From: Citromicrobium sp.
GTDB taxonomy: Bacteria; Pseudomonadota; Alphaproteobacteria; Sphingomonadales; Sphingomonadaceae
DNA: 13,514 bases
Assembly: GCA_002712945.1 (NCBI GenBank)
Contig: PAVA01000013.1
Location: 1-13,514, forward strand
Direction of reading: 5' to 3'
Part shown: positions 8,177 to 13,514 of the stretch, one piece after another
Numbering within the stretch: position 1 is the first letter of the stretch
Layout: each line of letters opens with the position of its first letter
Notes under the pieces: generated by a model
The model's database searches: none
What the model was told of the DNA's origin: nothing
The model's input: the letters and a program-made list of their open reading frames with translations, nothing else
Made by a program: the position numbers and the translations under genes

Positions 8177-8192
8177 AGCAGGTCGGCCTGTT
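8177..8192. terminator. Short hairpin between convergent genes
   Basis: AGCAGG-TCGG-CCTGTT forms a 6-bp stem (one G-U pair) exactly in the 14-nt gap between the malate synthase stop and the opposing flavoprotein stop. It could serve both directions, but the stem is weak and neither side has a T-tract. Confidence 0.25.
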
Positions 8193-9615
8193 AGAAAGGC
8201 CACGCCTTGCGCGTCCACGCGCGGGTCTTGGCATAGCGCCTCGGCGCCTTGCCGAAGACCGTGCCTTCCCACGCGCTGAAGGCGGCCGCCTTGGCGATCT
8301 CGCTGCGGGTGGGATAGGCGACGATGGCGCTGCCGAGCGCGAAGGTGCTCGCCTTGCCGGTAATCAGCTGGCTGAAGGGCAGCAGCAGTTCGCCCGCATT
8401 CCTGCCGACGATGCTGGCGCCGAGCACTTGTTTGCCGCGCAGGATGAGCTTCATGTGCCCCCGTGTGTCGCCTTCGGCAATCGCGCGCTCATTATGGTCG
8501 AAGCCTTCGCGGACCACGATGATCTTGTCGCCATGCGCCTCGCGCGCCTGCGCCTCGGGCAGGCCGATCTGCGCGACCTCGGGTGAGGTATAGGTGCACC
8601 AGGGGAGGGCGGACCAGTCGACCCTGGTGGGAATGCCGAGCGCGATTTCCAGCGCGACGTTCGATCCCTCGTAGCCCGAGACATGGGTCAGGCGCGGGCC
8701 CTCGCGGCAGTCTCCTATCGCGTAAATGTGCTTCAGGCTGGTACGGCGACGGTCGTCCACCGCGATCCCGTTCGTGCCGAGCTCCACCCCGATCTCTTCC
8801 AGCCCATAGCCTTCGACCCGTGCCTTGCGCCCCGCCGCGATCAGCAGGTGTGTGCCAGCCACCTCCTCTCCGTCTTCCAGCGTGAGAATGAAGCTGCCGA
8901 GGTGCGCGGGCGTCACCTTCGCGGCCTTGCCTTGCACGAACATCACGCCCTCGGCCTGCATCGTCTCTACCACCACCGCGACCGATTCCGGATCGTCGCG
9001 CCCCATCAGAGCGCCCGGCTCGATCACGGTGACCTCGCTCCCGAGACGGCGGAAGCTTTGCGCCATTTCCATGCCGACCGCCCCGCCGCCGAGGATCACG
9101 AGATGCTGGGGCAGCTGGTCGAGATCCCAGATGTTCTCGTTGGTGAGGTAGGGCACATGATCGAGCCCCTTGATCGGCGGGACGAAGGGCTGCGAGCCGG
9201 CCGCGATCACGATCTTCGGCGCGGCGAGCTCGACATCGCCGACCCGCACCTTGCGCTTGTGAACGAAGGTTGCGTGGCCGCGATAGACGTCGCATCCCAT
9301 TGCCTCGAACCGTTCTTGGCTGTCGTGCGGCGCGATGTCGGCGATCGCCTTGCCGATATGGGCGCGCACGCCGGCCCAATCGACCTTCGGGGCGGCCATC
9401 CGGACGCCGAAGCGATCCTGCACGTTCGCCTCGGCCGCGCGCCTCGCGGCGGCGATCAGCGCCTTGGACGGCACGCAGCCATTATTGAGGCATTCGCCGC
9501 CCATGTCGGCGCGCTCGACCAGCGCGACCTTCAGGCCGAACAGCGCGCAGCCGCCCGCAGCGGTCAGCCCGGCGGCACCCGCGCCGATCACGATCACGTC
9601 ATGCGAAAATTTCAT
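8191..9615 (-). CDS. Pyridine nucleotide-disulfide oxidoreductase, lipoamide-dehydrogenase-like, atypical active site
   Basis: A two-dinucleotide-binding flavoprotein of 474 residues. The ATG has AGGGG about 5-6 nt upstream. The FAD-binding GAGAAG is at 11-16; the redox disulfide is C42-LNNG-C47 in GGECLNNGCVPSK; the NAD(P) site is LGGGAVGMEMAQSF near 176 with VIEPG following, where an acidic residue after the second strand suggests NADH; the second FAD motif is IYAIGDC. The C-terminal dimerisation domain reads VAYPTRSE: Tyr434 stands where true lipoamide dehydrogenases have the catalytic His of HPT, while the partner Glu439 is kept. This marks the broad MerA/RclA-like side branch often labelled dihydrolipoyl dehydrogenase or mercuric reductase. 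There is no MerA N-terminal metal domain and no C-terminal Cys pair. No 2-oxo acid dehydrogenase genes are nearby, so lipoamide reoxidation is unlikely. The substrate is unknown. Confidence 0.88.
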   Translation of the reverse strand: MKFSHDVIVIGAGAAGLTAAGGCALFGLKVALVERADMGGECLNNGCVPSKALIAAARRAAEANVQDRFGVRMAAPKVDWAGVRAHIGKAIADIAPHDSQERFEAMGCDVYRGHATFVHKRKVRVGDVELAAPKIVIAAGSQPFVPPIKGLDHVPYLTNENIWDLDQLPQHLVILGGGAVGMEMAQSFRRLGSEVTVIEPGALMGRDDPESVAVVVETMQAEGVMFVQGKAAKVTPAHLGSFILTLEDGEEVAGTHLLIAAGRKARVEGYGLEEIGVELGTNGIAVDDRRRTSLKHIYAIGDCREGPRLTHVSGYEGSNVALEIALGIPTRVDWSALPWCTYTSPEVAQIGLPEAQAREAHGDKIIVVREGFDHNERAIAEGDTRGHMKLILRGKQVLGASIVGRNAGELLLPFSQLITGKASTFALGSAIVAYPTRSEIAKAAAFSAWEGTVFGKAPRRYAKTRAWTRKAWPF

Positions 9616-9789
9616 GCTGCCCCTGCATTCGACCCGCCTCTCCTGGCAGGTTGGCTGCGTAACAGCAATTCCGGCGGGAGGGGCGCAGAGGTCCCATGAA
9701 TCGCGAGAACGCGAAAGACTATTATGGCGACGTGCGCAGCGGAGCAGGGGACGAGCAGTCGGAGGCTCGCAGTACTAAGCGCGATGGAC
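9616..9789. other. Intergenic gap with hairpin and possible gene-start remnant
   Basis: This 174-nt stretch separates two - strand genes (MATE upstream, flavoprotein downstream). It contains TCGCG-AGAA-CGCGA (9701-9714), a 5-bp hairpin without T-tract. On the - strand CATAAT (in 9719-9727 read as complement) resembles a -10 box for the flavoprotein, with no clear -35. On the + strand an ATG at 9696 with AGAGG 4 nt before it opens a frame reading MNRENAKDYYGDV, which looks protein-like for about 20 residues before it turns into antisense of the MATE gene. Confidence 0.35.
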
Positions 9790-11151
9790 CTAGGCCCGCT
9801 GGACCTTCCCGGCGGGCGAACCGGACAGCACCTTGCGCACAATCAGCACCGCAACCAGTCCGCCGATCACGTTCGCGGCGAGCTCTGCGGCGTAGATCGC
9901 GTCCGAATCCCACGCCGGTCTCAGCAGCCAGCCGAAGGGCAGCATGACGAGGAACACGCGGGCGCAGCTTTGCGCGAGCGCGACACTCGCCCGGTCGACC
10001 GCGTTGAGGATGCCGTTGCCGACGATCAGCAGGCCGAACCCGGCATAGCCCCAGGCAGCGATCTCCAGATAACGCGCGAACTGGCGGACGATCTGCGGAT
10101 CGTCGGTGAAGAAGCCCGCGAACCATTCCGCCGCCGCGACCAGCGCCACCGCAATGCCGAGGCCGTAGAGGATGCAGAACAGCCCCGCGCCACGCGCTGC
10201 GGCGCGCGATCTCTCGGGCTGGTTCGCGCCCCAGTTCTGGCCGACGATGGCGCCGATCGATCCCGACAGCGCCAGCAGCGGCACCACCGCGAAGCTCTGC
10301 AGGCGTCCGGCGGCACCGAATGCGGCGACCGCCGATTGCCCCTCCAGCGCGATCAGGGCGGTCAGGACCGAGAGCCCGATGGGGTTGATCGCGTTGGAGA
10401 AAGAGGCGGGCCCAGCCACGCGGACGATCGCCATGATGGGCTCGCGCGGATGCTCGCACTCGCGGATCAGTACGGGATTGAACGGCAGATGCGTCCGCCC
10501 GACGCAAAAGACTGCCAGCACCACCGCAATCGCCCACCCGGCGAGCGTCGCGTAGGCCGCGCCCGCGATGCCAAATCCCTCGATCCCGAATGCGCCGGTA
10601 ATCAGCATCGGGTCGAGCACCCAGTTCACCGCTGCGTAGACGATGTTGATGAAGCTGCTCATGTTCGCCTCGCCCTGGCCGCGCAGCACGCCGTTGAAGC
10701 CCATCAGCACCAGCAGCAGCGGGAAGGCGAGCGCGAAGGGCTCCATATAGTCGCGGATCAGCGGCAGCAGGTTGTCCGGCGCGTTCATCAGGCGGAACAG
10801 CGGCTCCTGAAGCAGCCATAGCGCCACGCCCAGCGTCACGCCGACCGCGGTGGCGAAGACGATGCCGAGGTTCGCACGCCGCGCCGCCTGGTCATGGTCG
10901 CCCGCGCCGAGTGATCGCGCGACGACCGAATTGATCCCGACCATCACGCCCACGCCTAGGCTGGTCAGCGCGACGGTGATCGGGAAGATGAAGCTGATCG
11001 CGGCGAGCGGGTCCGCCCCCAATTGCCCGATGAAAAAAGCGTCTATCAGGCTGATCGACATGATCGCGGCCACACCGACGATCATCGGGAGGGTCTGCTT
11101 CACGAGATGGCCCGGAATGCTCCCGCGCGTCAGCTTGGCTTGGTGGCTCAT
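9790..11151 (-). CDS. MATE-family efflux transporter (NorM/DinF-like)
   Basis: A 12-helix inner-membrane cation-coupled exporter of 453 residues; the family extrudes cationic drugs, dyes or metabolites by Na+ or H+ antiport. Two homologous MatE halves are visible. The first begins near LVKQTLPMIVG and includes LIDAFFIGQLGADPLAA, SRS-like SVVARSLGAGD, GFNGVLRGQGEA and NWVLDPMLITGAFG. The second includes PIGLSVLTALIA, GSIGAIVGQNWGANQPERS and a final helix ending in IVRKVLSG. The length is typical. ATG 11151 is preferred to the 11-residue longer TTG at 11184; neither has a good Shine-Dalgarno. It is divergent from the class II aldolase gene, and a GC-rich hairpin lies just upstream of its start. 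The co-directional flavoprotein lies 174 nt downstream, so shared transcription is possible but not required. Substrate unknown. Confidence 0.93.
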   Translation of the reverse strand: MSHQAKLTRGSIPGHLVKQTLPMIVGVAAIMSISLIDAFFIGQLGADPLAAISFIFPITVALTSLGVGVMVGINSVVARSLGAGDHDQAARRANLGIVFATAVGVTLGVALWLLQEPLFRLMNAPDNLLPLIRDYMEPFALAFPLLLVLMGFNGVLRGQGEANMSSFINIVYAAVNWVLDPMLITGAFGIEGFGIAGAAYATLAGWAIAVVLAVFCVGRTHLPFNPVLIRECEHPREPIMAIVRVAGPASFSNAINPIGLSVLTALIALEGQSAVAAFGAAGRLQSFAVVPLLALSGSIGAIVGQNWGANQPERSRAAARGAGLFCILYGLGIAVALVAAAEWFAGFFTDDPQIVRQFARYLEIAAWGYAGFGLLIVGNGILNAVDRASVALAQSCARVFLVMLPFGWLLRPAWDSDAIYAAELAANVIGGLVAVLIVRKVLSGSPAGKVQRA

Positions 11152-11160
11152 ATTGCGCGG

Positions 11161-11174
11161 GGCGGTAGCCCGCC
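11161..11174. repeat. Hairpin just upstream of the MATE start
   Basis: GGCGG-TAGC-CCGCC is a 5-bp inverted repeat 10 nt upstream of the MATE ATG (- strand). If transcribed it would sit in the region where ribosomes load, and the gene has no visible Shine-Dalgarno. It may be chance in GC-rich sequence. Confidence 0.25.
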
Positions 11175-11207
11175 GCGACCGCAAGCTAAAGCGGCAATTC
11201 AGCCAGC

Positions 11208-11237
11208 TTGTGCGTCTGCGCCGCTATGCCCTATGTT
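11208..11237 (+). promoter_or_regulatory. Candidate sigma-70 promoter for the aldolase unit
   Basis: TTGTGC (11208-11213), an 18-nt spacer and TATGTT (11232-11237) lie about 47 nt before the aldolase ATG in the divergent intergenic region. The matches are moderate, and alphaproteobacterial promoters are loose, so this is a suggestion only. Confidence 0.3.
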
Positions 11238-11283
11238 AAGTGGTAAAGAGAAACCCCGGATGCGCATTGCAAGGAGAGGCCCG

Positions 11284-12048
11284 ATGGCGACGCAGGCGAA
11301 GCTCGATTACGAATGTTCCAAGGAAGAATGGCAGGCCCGGCTGGACCTGGCCGCGTGCTACCGCGTCTTCGATCTGCTCGGCTGGTCGGAATCGATCTAC
11401 AACCACATCTCGCTCGCCGTGCCGGGCGAGGAGGGCGCGTTCCTCATCAACCCCTTCGGCCTGCTGTACGAGGAGGTGACTGCATCGAATCTCGTGAAGA
11501 TCGATGTCGAGGGCAATAATATCGGCGGTTCGCCTTACATGGTGAACAAGGCAGGCTTCACCCAGCATGCCCATTTCCACAAGCATCTGGGCGAGCGGGC
11601 GAACGCGATCTGCCATGTCCACACGACCGAGACGATGGCCGTGTGCAGCCACAGGGACGGGCTGCTGCCGACGAATTTCTACGCCTGCAATTTTGTCGGC
11701 AATATCGGCTATCACGACTTCGAAGGCGTCACCGTCCGCTCCGAGGAAGGCGACCGGCTGGTCGACAATCTCGGCGACAAGTCGATCCTGATGCTGCGCA
11801 ACCATGGTCCGGTCGTGATGGGGCGGACGATCCCCGAAATGTTCGTCCAGATGTGGGCGCTGCAGCGCGCGTGCGAGATTCAGGTGGCAACGCTTGCCAT
11901 GGGCGAGCCGACGGTGGTCGGCGATGATGTGCTCGCGGTCCACCAGCGCGACCTCACGCAGATGACCAGCCAGGGCGGGGCGGGCCTGTTCGATTTCGAG
12001 GCATGGAAGCGCAAGGCCACCCGGATCGACGACAGCTGGCAGCAATGA
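11284..12048 (+). CDS. Class II aldolase/adducin-family protein
   Basis: A 254-residue metal-dependent fold shared by fuculose-phosphate aldolase, ribulose-5-phosphate 4-epimerase and adducin heads. The ATG has AGGAG 7 nt upstream (11272-11276); ATG 11260 is in frame but lacks this. Predicted Zn ligands are H111 and H113 in CHVHTTE and H174 in LRNHGPV. SESIYNHISL near 35-44 and INPFGLLYEEV match the family N-terminal half. Upstream of the HxH, the stretch AGFTQHAHFHKH aligns by eye with the adducin-type AGFxxHxAIH form and not with the fuculose aldolase form, which has a catalytic Glu there. The reaction is therefore unclear; known relatives include aldolases, epimerases and decarboxylases of small hydroxy acids. 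It heads a three-gene unit: its stop overlaps the next start as ATGA, and a [2Fe-2S] protein follows. Confidence 0.9.
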   Translation: MATQAKLDYECSKEEWQARLDLAACYRVFDLLGWSESIYNHISLAVPGEEGAFLINPFGLLYEEVTASNLVKIDVEGNNIGGSPYMVNKAGFTQHAHFHKHLGERANAICHVHTTETMAVCSHRDGLLPTNFYACNFVGNIGYHDFEGVTVRSEEGDRLVDNLGDKSILMLRNHGPVVMGRTIPEMFVQMWALQRACEIQVATLAMGEPTVVGDDVLAVHQRDLTQMTSQGGAGLFDFEAWKRKATRIDDSWQQ

Positions 12049-12275
12049 ACGAGCAGGCGCCTGCCGAGGCGCGCCATTGCGGCAAGTGCGGCGGGCGCAG
12101 CGCCGAGGGTTTCGTGCTCGACATAGGCTATGGCGAGTTGAAGCCCGCGCGCTGGTTCGAAGGGCCGCCACGGACGGGTTGGACCGGGAACGTCAAGATC
12201 GACAAGAAGGAACTGAAGCCGCTGCGCGCCTTCCGGTGCGAGCGGTGCCATCTGGTCGAGTTCTATGCGGATTAG
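12045..12275 (+). CDS. Small four-cysteine zinc-ribbon-like protein (76 aa)
   Basis: The start ATG shares ATGA with the aldolase stop, and no separate Shine-Dalgarno is visible, so translational coupling is likely. Two CxxC knuckles, C12-GK-C15 and C65-ER-C68, bracket a central segment with WFEGPPRTGW and an Lys-rich strand, ending CHLVEFYAD. This looks like a zinc-ribbon domain of the small PF20097/DUF6487-like kind (assignment from memory of the pattern, moderate confidence). There is no signal peptide and no membrane segment. A role is not known; it could be a metal-bound partner or stability factor for the enzyme encoded just upstream, which is inference from coupling only. The next start, 12 nt after its stop, uses an AGGGA that overlaps this gene's own stop codon. 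Confidence 0.8.
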   Translation: MNEQAPAEARHCGKCGGRSAEGFVLDIGYGELKPARWFEGPPRTGWTGNVKIDKKELKPLRAFRCERCHLVEFYAD

Positions 12276-12287
12276 GGACCGCCGGCC

Positions 12288-12863
12288 GTGACGAAGATGA
12301 CGGTCAACAACCGGCCGGTGCAATACCTGCTCGACCCCGAGACCCCGCTGCTGTGGGCGCTGCGCGATGCGAGCAATCTGACCGGCACCAAGTACGGCTG
12401 TGGCACGGGCGATTGTGGTGCGTGCATGGTGCAGGTCGACGGGGTGGCGCTGCGATCCTGCCTCGTCACCATTGCCGAGGCCGAGGGGCGGCAGGTCACG
12501 ACCATCGAGGGCCTGTCGCGCGACCGTTCGCATCCAGTGCAGCAGGCGCTGGTCGCGGAGCAGGCGATCCAGTGCGGCTTCTGCACGCCCGGCATCGCGA
12601 TGGCGGCCGCCGCGCTCATCGAGGAGAACCCGACGCCCTCTCGCGAGGAGATCGACGCGGCGATCCCCAATATCTGCCGCTGCGGCGTCTATCCCCGGCT
12701 GGTGCGTGCCATCGAACGCGCGGGCCGCGCGGCGAGTCAGGCCGAGGTGATCGAGGCGGCCCCGCCGCCCGCGGTCACCCCGCAGGAAGCGGCACGCGAC
12801 GTGCCCGCCCTGCGACCCACAGGGAGCGCAGGCCGCGGAACGGACACGTCGCCGCCCGAATAG
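12288..12863 (+). CDS. [2Fe-2S] subunit of xanthine dehydrogenase family (CoxS/IorA type), orphan
   Basis: The small iron-sulfur subunit that carries electrons from a molybdopterin hydroxylase. It has 191 residues. Cluster 1 ligands lie in a plant-ferredoxin fold: C38, C43, C46 and C58 (CGTGDCGAC, then RSC). Cluster 2 is in the helical domain: C96 and C99 in QCGFCTPG, and C130 and C132 in ICRCGVYPRL. The body (to about 150) matches isoquinoline 1-oxidoreductase alpha subunits. The remaining 40 residues are an Ala/Pro-rich, probably disordered tail, longer than usual. GTG 12288 is chosen because AGGGA lies 9 nt before it; ATG 12297 gives a product 3 residues shorter that equally fits the family. 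No molybdopterin subunit or FAD subunit gene is adjacent: downstream, a gene on the opposite strand ends only 3 nt away. Any catalytic partner must be elsewhere. Confidence 0.92.
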   Translation: MTKMTVNNRPVQYLLDPETPLLWALRDASNLTGTKYGCGTGDCGACMVQVDGVALRSCLVTIAEAEGRQVTTIEGLSRDRSHPVQQALVAEQAIQCGFCTPGIAMAAAALIEENPTPSREEIDAAIPNICRCGVYPRLVRAIERAGRAASQAEVIEAAPPPAVTPQEAARDVPALRPTGSAGRGTDTSPPE

Positions 12864-12866
12864 GCG

Positions 12867-13514
12867 CTAGTACGCCTCGGTCGACGCGGCAGTGCGCGTC
12901 GTGGAGGCGGCACCCGGAGCGGTCGCTTCTTCGATCAGGGCCAGTGCTTCGGCGATGGCCGCATCCTCGGCGATCTTGCCATCCTGCAGCTCGCTGCCGA
13001 TGGTCAGCAGGCGGGCGCTGATGACCGTGCCGGTCTGCGCCTCTTCCTCGATCGTGATGCCGTCATTGGCTTCGGCAACCTCGTCCCACTTGGCGCGCAC
13101 CGCGGCCCAGTAGTCCTTGGTCGCGGCCCAGTAGGCGTCCGCGGCGCCGGTGTTGTAGCCATCGAACTTGTCATACGTGTTGAGCACGTATTCCTGCACG
13201 ACCGGCTTCAAGCCGCTCTCGGTCCCCTCGGCAGGCATCATCTTCGTGTTGTCCTGCCAGTGAATCCACCCGGTCGGGGTCAGCTGGTGGCGGTTGATCG
13301 CCTCGTAACGGTCGTAGACCGGATTGCGCACCGCGTCGCGGCGGGCGAGCGGGCGCGTGGTCCAGTTGGACCGCCAGCGGCGGATTCCCTGGCTGTCCTG
13401 CCATTCGCCCCAGCCGGCATAGCGCGGGCTGTCGTCGACCTGATAGACCGTCTGCGACCAGCGGCCATTGCGCAGCCGTTCGGGCATTTCGACCCATTCC
13501 CATTTGTTGGGGCC
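12867..13514 (-). CDS. DUF6607-like protein, C-terminal part (cut by window edge)
   Basis: The frame is open to base 13514, so the N-terminus is missing; 215 residues are visible, ending with TAG at 12867-12869. The fragment is rich in Trp, Tyr and Arg and has no Cys. Recognisable stretches are WSQTVYQVDDSPRYAGWGEW, RSNWTTRPLARRD, INRHQLTPTGWIHWQDNTK and the later DYWAAVRAKWDEV, which match my recollection of DUF6607 proteins (about 300 residues, usually with an export signal that would lie outside the window). The tail (APGAASTTRTAASTEAY) is low-complexity. Function is unknown; a periplasmic or outer-membrane-associated role is a guess from the missing signal region. Its 3' end almost touches the convergent [2Fe-2S] gene. 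Confidence 0.75.
   Translation of the reverse strand, partial: GPNKWEWVEMPERLRNGRWSQTVYQVDDSPRYAGWGEWQDSQGIRRWRSNWTTRPLARRDAVRNPVYDRYEAINRHQLTPTGWIHWQDNTKMMPAEGTESGLKPVVQEYVLNTYDKFDGYNTGAADAYWAATKDYWAAVRAKWDEVAEANDGITIEEEAQTGTVISARLLTIGSELQDGKIAEDAAIAEALALIEEATAPGAASTTRTAASTEAY

Noticed and set aside
6274..8586. 770-residue + strand open frame across malate synthase and the flavoprotein
   Set aside because: It is a +1-type overprint of malate synthase continuing as antisense of the flavoprotein. Composition is Arg/Gly/Pro/Ala-rich with no domain, while the overlapped frames carry intact catalytic motifs.
8191..9615. Mercuric reductase (MerA)
   Set aside because: No N-terminal heavy-metal domain, no C-terminal vicinal cysteines and no mer genes nearby.
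8683..9699. 338-residue + strand open frame opposite the flavoprotein
   Set aside because: Antisense overprint, His/Arg/Asp-rich, with no motif; the opposite strand encodes a complete flavoprotein.
9722..10821. Two 365-residue open frames, one on each strand, over the MATE gene
   Set aside because: Both are out-of-frame shadows; the MATE frame has the expected hydrophobic helices and family motifs.
11284..12863. Carbon monoxide dehydrogenase or xanthine dehydrogenase operon
   Set aside because: Only the small [2Fe-2S] subunit is present; no molybdopterin or FAD subunit or maturation factor is in the window.
1..13514. Mobile element, prophage, defence island or CRISPR
   Set aside because: No transposase, integrase, phage, nuclease or toxin-antitoxin gene, no terminal repeats and no spaced repeat array seen on either strand.

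Overview
This is a GC-rich (roughly two-thirds G+C by eye) alphaproteobacterial chromosome segment. The gene set (AMP-binding acyl-CoA ligase, ACAD10/11-type acyl-CoA dehydrogenase, FumC, malate synthase G, a lipoamide-dehydrogenase-like flavoprotein whose active site reads YPTRSE, and a DUF6607-like protein) fits a sphingomonad, most likely Erythrobacteraceae. That placement is inferred from protein flavour and is not proven. I see no rRNA, tRNA, CRISPR array, insertion sequence, integrase or phage gene. Base composition looks even throughout, so the region reads as ordinary core or metabolic chromosome.

Layout. (1) Positions 1-3271, + strand, acyl-CoA/flavin block: the C-terminal part of an acyl-CoA ligase (cut by the window edge), an acyl-CoA dehydrogenase 49 nt later, then an NMO/2-nitropropane-dioxygenase-family FMN protein after a 147-nt gap that holds dyads and a direct repeat. 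(2) 3287-4339, - strand: a two-helix K+ channel with an MthK-like RCK domain. It is divergent from (3), and a 9-bp GC-rich inverted repeat lies in the shared upstream region. (3) 4477-8176, + strand: fumarase class II and malate synthase G, two enzymes that both make malate (TCA cycle and glyoxylate shunt). (4) 8191-11151, - strand: a MATE-family exporter followed by a pyridine-nucleotide-disulfide flavoprotein, separated by a 174-nt gap. (5) 11284-12863, + strand: a tight three-gene unit of a class II aldolase/adducin-family protein, a 76-residue four-cysteine zinc-ribbon protein (ATGA overlap with the aldolase) and a CoxS/IorA-type [2Fe-2S] protein with no molybdopterin subunit beside it. 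(6) 12867-13514, - strand: the C-terminal part of a DUF6607-like protein running off the right edge.

The first block is plausibly a short pathway that activates and dehydrogenates a carboxylic acid. The middle block is central carbon metabolism. The aldolase, zinc-ribbon and ferredoxin unit is the least explained part and the best candidate for something uncharacterised, but nothing here shows a clearly new system. Most other long open frames on either strand are overprints caused by high G+C.
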